Positions 31,577 through 40,656 are shown, counted from the stretch's first letter. The stretch is DNA of 64,000 bases from Cellulomonas sp. Y8 (GCF_008033115.1 NZ_CP041203.1:1736001-1800000); one strand, 5' to 3'. Translations and numbers: made by a program. Notes: generated from the letters alone by a model not told the origin.

Positions 31577-33442
31577 TCATCTCCACTTGTAGTAGTCGCG
31601 GCACTTCCAGTATGCCGCTCGCACGACTGTCGGGTCTTCCAGTACAACGTCGACGACCTCCCGCTGGAACTCTGCGAGGAACACGATCGTGCGCTGCTCG
31701 GTCGGAAATTGCTGGGCATAGTCGTCCGCTTCCTGCATGCGCTCTATGACCCAGTTGTGGTAGTTCCAGGGATGGGGCCCGGCGTGCGGCATGGAGCGCA
31801 GGTTCCATGCGCCCGTCTTCACGTTGAGGCCGTATTTGCTGGCGATCATTTGGAACTTCGCTCCCCACAAGCCGTAGTGCGTGGCCATGTGATGGTCTTC
31901 TCGGTCCATCGAGTCGATGAGTTGTTGCCGGCCCACGTCGTCCAGGCAGTTGGGCGGCGGTCGAACTCCGCTCCCTGACGGGTCGGGTTGAGGTTCGGGT
32001 TCGCTCTCGGGGCCCTCTTCGTCTAGACACCTTCCGTCGGCTGAGAGCTGGATGCAGTCGGGTTCGAGGATGGTGATCGGCTGGCCGTCGGCGGACTCGA
32101 CGAGTGCTTCGACCAGGGGCGCCAGGTGGTCGGGTGACACGCGCAGGATCCACTGCAGCGCGGTCGAGATCCCCAAGTGCTCACACACGAGTACCGCATC
32201 GGGAACGGAGGTGGCGGGCACGCGCTGGCGCACGGCTTCGCCAAGAGCCGCGCACGCGTCGGCGCCGTAACGGTCCGCCAGGCGTCCGATCAAGCGCGCC
32301 ACGACCTGGGTACCGAGCTCAAGAGGAGGCCACTGCTCGTACGAGCTCGAGCCGTCGCTGCCGATATGCGCGTTCGGGAGCACGGTTCCGGGGTCCCGGT
32401 AGACCGAGCAGTAGTGCAGCGCTACCTCGTACGATCCCCACTTGCACACGTACGACGACCGGGCAGCTGCTACGTACCAATCGGGACAGTCGCTCGCCGC
32501 GAAGCCGCACGACCGCAGGCCCGCCTCCTCTGTTTGGAAGAGCGCGACCTCGCAAGTCGCCGTGGCGCACTTCGGGTAGTCGCGCGGGAGGTTGGCCACC
32601 CAGTCGGGAGTCTTTGTGCTGGGCGTCAGGACCTGGGCAGGTGAGCCGTCCGCCGGGATCCACCAGGACGAGAAGCTGACCGGACTGCTCCCCGCGGGAC
32701 AAGACGCCGCGAGCAGCGGCAGCGTCTTACCTGGGATGAGCTCATACATCGCACCCCGGCCAACCTCGGTCACCTTGCCGGACGAGTCCCGGCACGAGAG
32801 TTTTCGCAGAAGAGTTCCAGCGGGCCCCTGGCTCTGGGTGGGGTTCGCATCTGAACGGGAAGGGGAGCCCGGAGGGTAGTAGTAGATGTTCGGCGAGTTC
32901 CCGGGCGAGGTGGGCTCAACCCTCCCGATCCACGCGACACCGCCGTCGCAGGTCGTCTTGAACACAAAGACGCCGGATCCAGCCTTCTTCGCCGGCACCT
33001 CCGGGGACTCGCGAAAGTACCGGCTCGGGAGGTTGCCGCCAGTGCTCGATCGGCAGGCGATTGTCAGTGCGAAACTGACCTGAGTTGATACCAAGAGGTC
33101 ATAGTTTCCCGTCACCGTCACGGTGCTGGGCCGGTCGTAGTACGCTCCGCTGACACCAAGAATCTCGATATCAAGGATCATCGATTCAGTCTCGGCATGG
33201 TGGGTACCAGAGGGTTTCCAACCGCCCGCGTCTACGACGGCACCTTGCCCTGCCAGGTTCTGCGCGCCGGAGTCTTCGACTATTGCGTCGCCAGCGAGCC
33301 AACCTAAGAGGCCGAGGCCTCCAGTGACCATTCTTCCCAGGCCGCCGAGCGAGATGCCGCTCGCCGCGGTAGTCGCTGGTGCTGCAGCGGCAAGCGGGAT
33401 GTCTGCGATGATCGCGGCACCCTCCGCTGTCGAGAAGGTCAC
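31577..33442 (-). CDS. Large exported protein with C-terminal HNH/AHH-like nuclease toxin domain
   Basis: A 621-residue frame from GTG 33442. The N-terminal 60 residues are Ala/Gly-rich and hydrophobic, the next 400 are Cys-rich with many paired cysteines, then a PEPEPQPDP linker. The last 120 residues (DREDHHMATHYGLWGAKFQM, WNLRSMPHAGPHPWNYHNWV) carry the HH...N-L...H...YHxxV spacing of AHH-type HNH nucleases of polymorphic toxins. A clear signal peptide (MPSRTISALIGSALSVTFLV, from ATG 33566) lies just upstream in another frame, implying a one-base frameshift at about 33443-33500. The GC content looks lower than the flanks. The immunity-like gene follows one base after the stop. Confidence 0.65.
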   Translation of the reverse strand: MTFSTAEGAAIIADIPLAAAAPATTAASGISLGGLGRMVTGGLGLLGWLAGDAIVEDSGAQNLAGQGAVVDAGGWKPSGTHHAETESMILDIEILGVSGAYYDRPSTVTVTGNYDLLVSTQVSFALTIACRSSTGGNLPSRYFRESPEVPAKKAGSGVFVFKTTCDGGVAWIGRVEPTSPGNSPNIYYYPPGSPSRSDANPTQSQGPAGTLLRKLSCRDSSGKVTEVGRGAMYELIPGKTLPLLAASCPAGSSPVSFSSWWIPADGSPAQVLTPSTKTPDWVANLPRDYPKCATATCEVALFQTEEAGLRSCGFAASDCPDWYVAAARSSYVCKWGSYEVALHYCSVYRDPGTVLPNAHIGSDGSSSYEQWPPLELGTQVVARLIGRLADRYGADACAALGEAVRQRVPATSVPDAVLVCEHLGISTALQWILRVSPDHLAPLVEALVESADGQPITILEPDCIQLSADGRCLDEEGPESEPEPQPDPSGSGVRPPPNCLDDVGRQQLIDSMDREDHHMATHYGLWGAKFQMIASKYGLNVKTGAWNLRSMPHAGPHPWNYHNWVIERMQEADDYAQQFPTEQRTIVFLAEFQREVVDVVLEDPTVVRAAYWKCRDYYKWR

Positions 33443-33692
33443 CAGCGAGTTGGGCGCATAGAGTGCTCGGAGGAGGGCATAGAGCTTGCGCTGCTTGCGG
33501 TGCGCCGACCAAAAAGGTCACAGAGAGCGCCGAGCCGATCAAGGCAGAGATAGTGCGCGACGGCATGACGGCCACCGTTTCTCGTGGGACGACTCTGAGC
33601 GGAGGGTCGCAGGTGCAGGGTTCGACTAGCTCCCGCATCCGGCCGATTCACCCATTTGCCCCCCGCCGCCGGTGCATCACAGGGCGATGGGC

Positions 33693-34019
33693 TCACTCGG
33701 GTCGGATCACGGACAAGCCGGCACCGGGCCGCCGGCTCGCAGCGGTCGCACCAGTGGCGCTCGGTCTTCGCGCACCCGCGCGCGCCTGAGGTGCGACGCA
33801 CAGAGCACGACCCCCGTCCAGGTCACCCTGGGCGGGGGTTCTTGCATGCCCGAAGCGGATCCAGTGCAGCGGGACACCGGTGCGCAACGCCCACATCGTC
33901 ACGAGCGCCGCGCGGGGAGGCGTGACGCGGTCGTTGAGCCACCGGCTCAGGCTGGATCTCGCCATGCCGAGCTCGTCTGCCATCTGCTGAACCGACACGT
34001 CGGCATGGCGGAGCGCCAT
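33693..34019 (-). CDS. XRE-family HTH protein (second, inverted copy; N-terminus truncated)
   Basis: From ATG 34019: MALRHADVSVQQMADELGMA, RSSLSRWLNDRVTPPRAALV, TMWALRTGVPLHWIRFGH, about 60% identical by eye to the XRE protein at 30169. The paralogue's first 20 residues are visible upstream as coding-like sequence (VTLGWRLQ) but no start codon is in frame, so the N-terminus may be damaged. The tail (after about residue 65) again runs through a hairpin (33810-33839). It is divergent from a rep remnant at 34131, mirroring the 29961/30169 pair in inverted orientation. Confidence 0.5.
   Translation of the reverse strand: MALRHADVSVQQMADELGMARSSLSRWLNDRVTPPRAALVTMWALRTGVPLHWIRFGHARTPAQGDLDGGRALCVAPQARAGARRPSATGATAASRRPGAGLSVIRPE
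33810..33839. terminator. Hairpin inside the tail of the second XRE frame
   Basis: ACCCCCGTCCAGG / CCTGGGCGGGGGT with one G-T wobble; equivalent in position to the 30416-30445 hairpin of the first copy. Confidence 0.5.
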
Positions 34020-34130
34020 CTGCAGTCGCCACCCGAGGGTGACGGCGGCCGCGACCTGGGCGCCGCGCTTGAGACCAGGGCGAATCCAGACCGCCAGCGT
34101 TGGACCGCAAGAGCGCGAGCATGACCACAC

Positions 34131-34325
34131 GTGAGCCTGGTGAGCATGGTGTGGGCGCTCGAGGAAGCGCCCGTGCCGAACGACCCCGTCGCGCACCTCG
34201 TGCTCATCGCCTACGCCCGACCACGCCCAGGACGACGGCACCGCCGCCTGGCCGCCCGTCTCCAAGGTCGCGGGCTACGCCCGGTGCACATCCCGCACCG
34301 TCCAGACCCAGATCCGTCTCGTCCC
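34131..34325 (+). pseudogene. Truncated, frameshifted copy of the rep-like gene
   Basis: Starts GTG with MSLVSMVWALEEAPVPNDPV AHLVLIAYA, almost identical to the N-terminus of the rep-like protein at 29038-29961. An extra C near 34218 shifts the frame; the next frame continues with GYARCTSRTVQTQIRLV and homology then stops at about 34325, before the DUF368 upstream region. The origin repeats are absent. Confidence 0.8.
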
Positions 34326-34485
34326 CCCAAGGCAGCTGCAGGAGAATGTGGCGCAGATCGCTCTACGCCCGGACCGGGAACGCGCCCACCCCCTCCGGAC
34401 CGGGAGCCGGCTCCGCGAGATCCGGCCCTGCGTAGGTACCCCGCCGCCTGGCCTCGGCGCCTCCACGCCCCGTAGCGTCGCCCGG

Positions 34486-35397
34486 GTGCCTGACGACGCC
34501 TCCGCCGCCACCGCGCCCCGCCCCGCCTCGACCCCCTGGTCCCTGACCCGTGGCGCCCTCGTCGGCGCCGCCGAGGCCCTGCCCGGCATCAGCGGCGGCA
34601 CCGTCGCCCTGGTCACCGGCGTCTACGAGACCGCCGTCACCGGCGCCGGGCACGCGATCTCCGCGCTGCGCCTGGCCGCGACCGACCGCGTCCGCGCCCG
34701 TGCGGAGCTCCGGAAGGTGCGGTGGTCGGTCATCGTGCCGCTGCTCGTCGGCATGGTGCCGGGGCTGCTGATCACGGTGCGGTTCATCGCGCCGCTGCTG
34801 GAGGAGCACCCCGTCCCCCTCTACGGCCTGTTCCTCGGCATGACGGCGGCGGCGCTGGTGGTGCCGGTGCGGATGGCCGGCGCGCGGTGGTCGGCGGGCG
34901 AGGTCGCGCGGGCGCTGCTCGTGGCAGCCGCGGTGTTCCTGCTCGTCGGGCTGCCGCCGCAGCACCTGAGCCCCACCTACCCGGTGGTGCTGGTCGCGGC
35001 GGCGGTGGCGGCGTGCGCGCTCGCGCTGCCCGGGACGTCGGGGTCGTTCCTGCTGCTGACGTTCGGCCTGTACCAGCCCACGCTCGCGGCACTGAACGAC
35101 CGGGACTGGGGCTACGTCGCCGTGTTCCTCGCCGGGATCGTCCTCGGGCTGGCGTGCTTCGTGAAGGCGCTGCAGTGGCTGCTGGAGCACCAGCGCCGTC
35201 CGACGCTCGTGCTGCTGTCCGGCGTGATGGCCGGGGCGCTGCGGGCGCTGTGGCCGTGGCAGGAGGACGACCGGACGCTGCTGGCGCCGGGCGAGCAGGT
35301 CGGCCTGGCGGCGGCGGCGTTCGCCGTGGGCGCGGCGGTGGTGCTCGGGCTGGTGGCCGCCGAGCGACGCTCCCGTCGGCTGCCGGACGCCGGCTGA
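34486..35397 (+). CDS. DUF368 polyprenyl-phosphate transporter
   Basis: A 303-residue integral membrane protein with about eight helices. DUF368 landmarks are TRGALVGAAEALPGISGGTV (about 18-37) and the second half-repeat ALALPGTSGSFLLLTFGLYQ. DUF368 proteins (PopT/UptA) recycle undecaprenyl phosphate across the membrane for wall synthesis. GTG 34486 is taken as the start (MPDDASAATAPRPAST). A truncated copy of its 5' end lies at 30634-30866, so the region between is a later insertion or duplication. Convergent, one base apart, with the ligase gene at 35399. Confidence 0.88.
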   Translation: MPDDASAATAPRPASTPWSLTRGALVGAAEALPGISGGTVALVTGVYETAVTGAGHAISALRLAATDRVRARAELRKVRWSVIVPLLVGMVPGLLITVRFIAPLLEEHPVPLYGLFLGMTAAALVVPVRMAGARWSAGEVARALLVAAAVFLLVGLPPQHLSPTYPVVLVAAAVAACALALPGTSGSFLLLTFGLYQPTLAALNDRDWGYVAVFLAGIVLGLACFVKALQWLLEHQRRPTLVLLSGVMAGALRALWPWQEDDRTLLAPGEQVGLAAAAFAVGAAVVLGLVAAERRSRRLPDAG

Positions 35398-35398
35398 G

Positions 35399-36352
35399 TC
35401 AGCCGCAGCCCACCAGCACGGCGCCCGCCGCCACCTCGACCGGGTGCAGCTCCGGCCGCGCCCGCAGGAACTGCGCGGGCCGCGCCAGCGCGCCGTCGGC
35501 CCACGGCACGTCGGCGGACACCTCGACGACCAGCGGCGCGATCCGGGTCGCGATGGCCGACGTCGCACCGCCGGGCGGGCCGAGCGGGGTGACGAGCCGC
35601 CCGAGCGCGAGCCCCGCGGCGAGACCGAGCGAGCCCGATCGCCCCACGGGCACCAGCTCGCCGTCGACGGGCAGCGCCAGCAGCAGCGCGCCCGGCTGGG
35701 CGGCCGACCCGGTGACGGCCGTGGCGACGAGGTCGACGACCGAGCGGTGCTTGACCTTGCGCCAGTCGCGGGTGCCGGGCCGGTACGGCTGGTCGAGACC
35801 CTTGGCCACCAGGCCGTCGACGCCCAGGCCGGCGAGGTCCCGGAACCAGCGGGCGGCCAGGCCGGCGTCGCCGGTGAGGGGCGAGGTGGACAGCGGACCG
35901 ATCCAGCCGGCGGCGAGCTCCTCGAGGGCGATGCGTCGCTCGATGAAGGGCTGCGGCCGGAGGTCGACGTGCTCGCGCTGGATGACGTCGAACACGATGA
36001 ACTCGCCCGGCAGGGCGGCCGCGAAGGCGCCCGGGTGCGCGGCGCCGGCCCGGCGCTGCAGGGCACCGAAGTCGACCTGGCCGGCGCTGCGGACGACGAG
36101 CTCGCCGTCGAGCACGGTGCCCGCGGGCACGAGCCGGGCCACCGCGTCGGTCACCTCGGGGAAGTCGAGCGTCAGGTCGGCACCGTGCCGGGACCTCAGG
36201 AGCGTGCGTGCGCCGTCGGCGAGCGCGAGCAACCGCATGCCGTCCCACTTGGGCTCCCAGGCGGTGCCGCCGGGCAGGCCCACCGTCTCGTGCAGGTCGT
36301 TCACGGGGCGCGCCAGGGCCAGGCCGCTGGAGTCCTCCGGGCTGCGGGGCAC
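35399..36352 (-). CDS. ATP-dependent DNA ligase-like protein (paralogue 2)
   Basis: A 317-residue small ligase. Motif I is EPKWDGMR (Lys at about 35); FIVFDVIQREH (III), VDGLVAKGLDQPYRPG (IV) and DWRKVKHRS (V) follow, then a C-terminal OB-like part ending in PLVVEVSADVPW...AQFLRARPELHPVEV. It is adjacent to and co-oriented with paralogue 3 and closely related, so the pair looks like a tandem duplication. Probably joins DNA nicks in repair or a specialised end-joining reaction; no Ku or polymerase gene is in the window. Confidence 0.88.
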   Translation of the reverse strand: MPRSPEDSSGLALARPVNDLHETVGLPGGTAWEPKWDGMRLLALADGARTLLRSRHGADLTLDFPEVTDAVARLVPAGTVLDGELVVRSAGQVDFGALQRRAGAAHPGAFAAALPGEFIVFDVIQREHVDLRPQPFIERRIALEELAAGWIGPLSTSPLTGDAGLAARWFRDLAGLGVDGLVAKGLDQPYRPGTRDWRKVKHRSVVDLVATAVTGSAAQPGALLLALPVDGELVPVGRSGSLGLAAGLALGRLVTPLGPPGGATSAIATRIAPLVVEVSADVPWADGALARPAQFLRARPELHPVEVAAGAVLVGCG

Positions 36353-36435
36353 GCGCGAACTGTACGCCCGCTTTCCTCCGGATATGTGGCGTTTCGTCCG
36401 ATTGCGTTCGGATGGGTGAGCGCACGGGCCCCGAG

Positions 36436-37401
36436 TCAGGCGCCGGACCTGCCGACGGGCTCCGGATCGACCTCGTCGGGGTGCAGCTCGGGTCGCGCGC
36501 GCAGGAACTGGGCGGGGCCGACGAGCGCGCCGCGGGACCAGCGCAGGTCCGCCGAGACCTCGACGACGAGCGGCGCGATCGCGGTGGCCGCGGAGGCGCC
36601 CGGGCCGGCGGCCGCACCGCCGCCCGGCACCGGCCTCAGGACCCGCGCGAGCGCGAGGGCCGCGACGGCGCCGACCGACCTCGAGCGGCCGACGGGCACC
36701 AGATCCTCACCCGCGGGGAGCGCGAGCAGCAGCGCGTCCGGCTGGTCCACCGGTCCGGTCACCGCGGTGGCCACGAGGTCGACGGCCGAGCGGTGCTTGA
36801 CCTTGAGCCAGTCGCGGAGCCCGCCGCGGTACCGCTGGTCGAGCCCCTTGGCGACGAGCCCGTCCACGCCGGTGCCGGCGAGGTCGCGGAACCAGCCGGC
36901 CGCCACGTCGGCGTCCGCGGTCAGCGGCGACAGCTGCAGCGTGGCCGGCCAGGCCGCCGCGAGCTCGGCGAGCGCACCCCGGCGCTCCAGGAGCGGCTGG
37001 TCCCGCAGGTCGACGTGCCCGCGCAGCAGCACGTCGAACACGAGGAGCTCCGCGGGGGCGTGCCGCGCGGCGTACCCCGCCGCCCGCCTGGTCGCGAGCC
37101 GGTGCTGCAGCGCCAGGAAGTCCAGCCGCCCGTCCCGGCGCACCGCGAGCTCGCCGTCCAGCACCGTGCCCGCCGGGACGTGCGCCGCGATCGCGGCGAC
37201 GACCTCGGGGAACGCCAGGGTGAGGTCCTCGCCGTGCCGGGAGCGCAGGGCGGTCGCGGTGCCGTCCGCGACCGCCAGCGCCCGCATGCCGTCCCACTTC
37301 GGTTCCCAGACCGTCCCGCCGGGCAACCCGTGGGTGTCGGCGATCGTCCGGACGGGACCGGCCAGGGCGAGCTCGACGGGCTCCTCGCGCAGGTGGTGCA
37401 C
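36436..37401 (-). CDS. ATP-dependent DNA ligase-like protein (paralogue 3)
   Basis: A 321-residue protein with the same motif order as paralogue 2: EPKWDGMR (Lys at about 35), LLVFDVLLRGH, VDGLVAKGLDQRYRGG, DWLKVKHRS, and the C-terminal PLVVEVSADLRW...AQFLRARPELHPDEV. It lies 83 bases upstream of paralogue 2 in the same direction; the two may be co-transcribed. ATG 37401 is the start. Two intact paralogues side by side, with a third at 11614 and two remnants, point to repeated duplication within this genome segment. Confidence 0.88.
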   Translation of the reverse strand: MHHLREEPVELALAGPVRTIADTHGLPGGTVWEPKWDGMRALAVADGTATALRSRHGEDLTLAFPEVVAAIAAHVPAGTVLDGELAVRRDGRLDFLALQHRLATRRAAGYAARHAPAELLVFDVLLRGHVDLRDQPLLERRGALAELAAAWPATLQLSPLTADADVAAGWFRDLAGTGVDGLVAKGLDQRYRGGLRDWLKVKHRSAVDLVATAVTGPVDQPDALLLALPAGEDLVPVGRSRSVGAVAALALARVLRPVPGGGAAAGPGASAATAIAPLVVEVSADLRWSRGALVGPAQFLRARPELHPDEVDPEPVGRSGA

Positions 37402-37426
37402 GGGCGTCTCCTCGGGTCGTGTCGGA

Positions 37427-38018
37427 TCAGGTGCTCGTGACCGGGCGGGCCGCCGGCACCGCCGGCGGGGTGCGGACCATGCGCGCCGAGGCCCCGGTAC
37501 CGATCCCGCCCGGGGCGTGGTCCCCGGAGCCGGGCGTCCACCGGGTGCCGTCCGGGACGGCGGTGACCCGCACCCCGAGCGCGACCGTGCCGCCCCCCGA
37601 CGTCGGGGGCGCCGAGTCGGCCAGGGTGGCGGTGCCGTGCACCGTCACCGGCTCGTCCCCCACCAGGCCCAGCGCCACCCGGGTGCCGCGCAGGCCCTGC
37701 GCGCTGCCCGCGGCCAGCACCGCGCCGGTGTCGTCGCTCAGGGTGAGCTCCAGCTCCGCGTCGGCGGGTCCGGCGGCTTCGCCCAGGACGAGCGTGAGCG
37801 CCGACGGCGCGCCGGGCGCCGGGCGCGCCGTGATGTGGAACGTCGAGGAGGCACCCGGCGCCGGGACCGGCACCGCGACGCGGCCACCGGCCCCCGCGCG
37901 CAGGTCGACGCCCGCGGTCGGCAGGGCGCTCGACGCGCCGAGCGCCCCGGCGCCGAGCACGCCCCCCGACCGTCAGCGCGATCGCCGCCGCGACCACCCG
38001 CGACACCAGCCTCCGCAC
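37427..38018 (-). pseudogene. Secreted hypothetical protein with a frameshift in the signal peptide
   Basis: GTG 38018 begins RRLVSRVVAAAIALTVGG, a normal signal-peptide start, but after the C6 run at 37962-37967 the frame must shift one base to continue as LGAGALGASSALPTAGVDLR and on to the stop at 37427. The mature ~150 residues are beta-rich (VPAPGASSTFHITARPAPGA, GVRVTAVPDGTRWTPGSG). The lesion in a homopolymer suggests either a base-calling slip or phase variation. The second frame alone would begin without an export signal. Confidence 0.6.
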
Positions 38019-38198
38019 GCGCGTCCACTCCCTTCGTCGTGCGGCGCCGGACCGTGTTCCCGGCACGCCGCGACGTCGTCGACGCTACGTCGGCGGCACC
38101 ACTCAGCCGGAGGGACCGGGGGCGGTTGAGGGGTCCGCTCAGGCCGCCACCTGGGGCGCCCGTCACGTGTAGGTGGCAACGATGCGGGCGTCGTGCGA

Positions 38199-39875
38199 TC
38201 AGAGCGCGGCCGCGACCGCCCGCCCCGCGGTCCGCCCGGTCAGCAGGCAGCCACCCAGGAACGTCCCCTCCAGCGCCCGGTAGCCGTGCGCCCCGCCGCC
38301 CCCGAACCCGGCCGCCTCCCCCGCCGCGTACAACCCGGGCACCGGCGCGCCGTCCGTCCCGAGCGCCCGGCCGTCGAGGTCGGTCTGGATCCCCCCGAGC
38401 GTCTTGCGGGTGATGACGCGCAGCCGCACCCCGATCAGCGGCCCCGCGCCCGGGTCGAGCACGCGGTGCGGACGGGCGACGCGCAGCAGCCGGTCGCCGC
38501 GGTACCGCCGGGCGTTCCGGATGCTCTGCACCTGCGCGTCCTTGGCGAACGGGTTCGTCAGCTGCCCGTCCCGCTCCCGGACCTGCCGCTCGATCCCGGC
38601 GGGGTCGAGCAGCGGCTCCGCGGTCAGCGCGTTCATCCCCGCCACGAGCTCGCGCAGCGTCCCGGCGACGACGAAGTCCTCCCCGCGCGCCTTGAACGCC
38701 TCGACGGGCCCGGGCGCCCCGCGACCGAGCCGGGTCCGGAGCAGCAGCCGGTAGTCGCGCCGGGTGATGTCCGGGTTCTGCTCGGACCCGGACAGGGCGA
38801 ACTCCTTCTCGATCACCTTCTGGGTCAGCACGAACCAGGAGTGGTCGTACGGCTGCAGGTCCGGGTCCGCCCGCAGCAGCCGGAGCGTGCCGACCGTGTC
38901 GTGGCCGGGCAGCCCGGGCGGCGGCAGCCGGCGGCCCAGCGCGTCGAACCACAGCGACGACGGTCCCGGGAGGATCCGGATGCCGTGCCCCGGCCACACC
39001 GGCGCCCAGTTCGCGACGCCCTCGGTGTAGTGCCACATGCGGTCCCGGTTCACCAGGCGCACACCGTCGGCGGCGGCGATGTCGAGCATCCGGCCGTCGA
39101 CCGACGCGGGCACGCCGGTGAGCATCGTGCGCGGCGGGGTGCCGAGCCGGTCGGGCCACCAGCGGCGCACCCGGTCGTGGTCGCCGCCGATGCCGCCCGT
39201 CGCCAGCACCACCGCCTGGGCGGTGAGCGTGAAGTCGCCGACCACGTCGCGGTTCGTCCCCACCCCGCGCGGGGCGTCGTCGTCGGCCAGGACCGCGCCG
39301 TGCACGCCGGTCACCGCGCCGCCCGTGCGCACGAGCCCGTCGACCCGGTGCCGGAACCGCAGCGCGAGCCGCCCGTCCGCCGCGGCGGCCCGCACGCGGT
39401 CCGCGAACGGCTCGCTGATCCCGGTCCCGCTCCCCCACGGCACGTGGAACCGCGGCACGGAGTTCCCGTGCCCGCCGGGCAGGCCGTCGCCGCGCTCGGC
39501 CCAGCCGACCACCGGCGTGAACCGCACACCGCGCTCCCGCAGCCACGGCAGCGCGTCCCCGGCGGCGAACTCCACGAACGCCCGGCCCCAGCGCACGGCC
39601 CAGGCGTCCTCGGGCAGGTCGCCGTCCAGCCGGTCCCAGCCGGCGGTGCCCTGCCAGTCCCGCCACGCCAGGTCGACCGAGTCCCGGACCCCGAACCGGC
39701 GCTGCATGGGGCTGTCGACCAGGAAGATCCCGCCGAACGACCACCAGGCCTGGCCGCCGAGGTTCGCCGGGCTCTCCTGCTCGACGAGCACCACCCGCCG
39801 GCCGGCCCGCACCAGCTCGTCGGCGGCGACCAGCCCGGCCAGCCCGCCGCCCACCACGATGACGTCCGCGTCCAC
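38199..39875 (-). CDS. FAD-binding dehydrogenase (succinate dehydrogenase/KstD-like fold)
   Basis: A 558-residue soluble flavoprotein from GTG 39875. The FAD-binding ADVIVVGGGLAGLVAADEL (about 3-21) with the acidic VEQES, the mid-protein AVVLATGGIGG and the C-terminal GLYAAGEAAGFGGGGAHGYR show the fumarate reductase/3-ketosteroid dehydrogenase fold. Such stand-alone proteins are annotated as FAD-dependent oxidoreductases; the substrate is unknown. No steroid-degradation or respiratory genes are nearby. Confidence 0.88.
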   Translation of the reverse strand: MDADVIVVGGGLAGLVAADELVRAGRRVVLVEQESPANLGGQAWWSFGGIFLVDSPMQRRFGVRDSVDLAWRDWQGTAGWDRLDGDLPEDAWAVRWGRAFVEFAAGDALPWLRERGVRFTPVVGWAERGDGLPGGHGNSVPRFHVPWGSGTGISEPFADRVRAAAADGRLALRFRHRVDGLVRTGGAVTGVHGAVLADDDAPRGVGTNRDVVGDFTLTAQAVVLATGGIGGDHDRVRRWWPDRLGTPPRTMLTGVPASVDGRMLDIAAADGVRLVNRDRMWHYTEGVANWAPVWPGHGIRILPGPSSLWFDALGRRLPPPGLPGHDTVGTLRLLRADPDLQPYDHSWFVLTQKVIEKEFALSGSEQNPDITRRDYRLLLRTRLGRGAPGPVEAFKARGEDFVVAGTLRELVAGMNALTAEPLLDPAGIERQVRERDGQLTNPFAKDAQVQSIRNARRYRGDRLLRVARPHRVLDPGAGPLIGVRLRVITRKTLGGIQTDLDGRALGTDGAPVPGLYAAGEAAGFGGGGAHGYRALEGTFLGGCLLTGRTAGRAVAAAL

Positions 39876-40023
39876 GCGCCGCACCCCCGCTCGCGGCGTC
39901 GCCCCGTCACGGCGCCGGCTGGGGCGAGCGTAGCGGGGGCCGGGTGCGGCCGACCGGGCGACCCGCCTGCGCCCGGCGGCGCTGGCACCGCGGGGCGGCC
40001 TGAGGCGGATCTCGGGCTGCGGG

Positions 40024-40656
40024 TCAGCCGTCCCCGGGAAACCGCTCGGCGCCCTCGCGGGCGAGCGCGACGAGGTCGCCGATCGGCAGCGGAGCCTCGT
40101 CGGCCTCGGTCTCGAACCCGACCGCGAGGACCCGGCGACCGTCCAGGTCGACGAGCACGTACTCACCCCACCGGCCGTCGGGCCTCGCGGAGCGCCATCC
40201 GACCTCGCCGTCGGCGAGCCCGCTCAGCGGTTCGATGGCGAAGCCCTCGTCGACGAGGTGCGAGGCACCGCACGACTCGGCCGCCGCCGACGCGTTCGAG
40301 AGCACCTTGCCGGCCGTCAGCCCGCCCAGCGGCCGCTCGATCAGGGTCGCCCCGATCGTGGAGCCGTCGTCGAGCACGAGCGAGGTGGTCGGCGGCTCGC
40401 CGCGCTCCCACATGCTGGGGGCGATCGTGTCGCACCAGACCCAGCCGGGTGCGGGGTCCGCGTCGGCGTCCTGGGCGACGCTGCTGACTCCGGCGATGTC
40501 GTCCGCGTCGAGAAGGGCGGGCGCCGCCCTCAGCAGCACGAGCGCCGCGACCACGCCCCCCGCGACGAGCACGACGATCAGAGCAGCGACCACCCACCAC
40601 CGGGCAGGTGATCTCACCCCGGCGCGTCGCACCCCGTCCGACGACGGACCCGTCAC
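40024..40656 (-). CDS. Membrane-anchored hypothetical protein of the WXG100 operon
   Basis: A 210-residue protein with one N-terminal helix (WWVVAALIVVLVAGGVVAAL, about 20-41) and an extracytoplasmic domain with two cysteines (VWCDTIAPSMWE; ESCGASHLVDEG). GTG 40656 overlaps the stop of the 779-residue gene (GTGA), so it is the third gene of the operon. A membrane-anchored partner or immunity factor for the large exported protein is possible, by position only. Confidence 0.68.
   Translation of the reverse strand: MTGPSSDGVRRAGVRSPARWWVVAALIVVLVAGGVVAALVLLRAAPALLDADDIAGVSSVAQDADADPAPGWVWCDTIAPSMWERGEPPTTSLVLDDGSTIGATLIERPLGGLTAGKVLSNASAAAESCGASHLVDEGFAIEPLSGLADGEVGWRSARPDGRWGEYVLVDLDGRRVLAVGFETEADEAPLPIGDLVALAREGAERFPGDG

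Noticed and set aside
27000..34500. An integrase or transposase for the accessory module
   Set aside because: I looked for tyrosine- and serine-recombinase and DDE signatures on both strands and found none in this window.
35444..38413. 989-codon + strand frame across both ligase genes
   Set aside because: It is antisense to two clear ligase genes; such long frames are common in very high-GC DNA.
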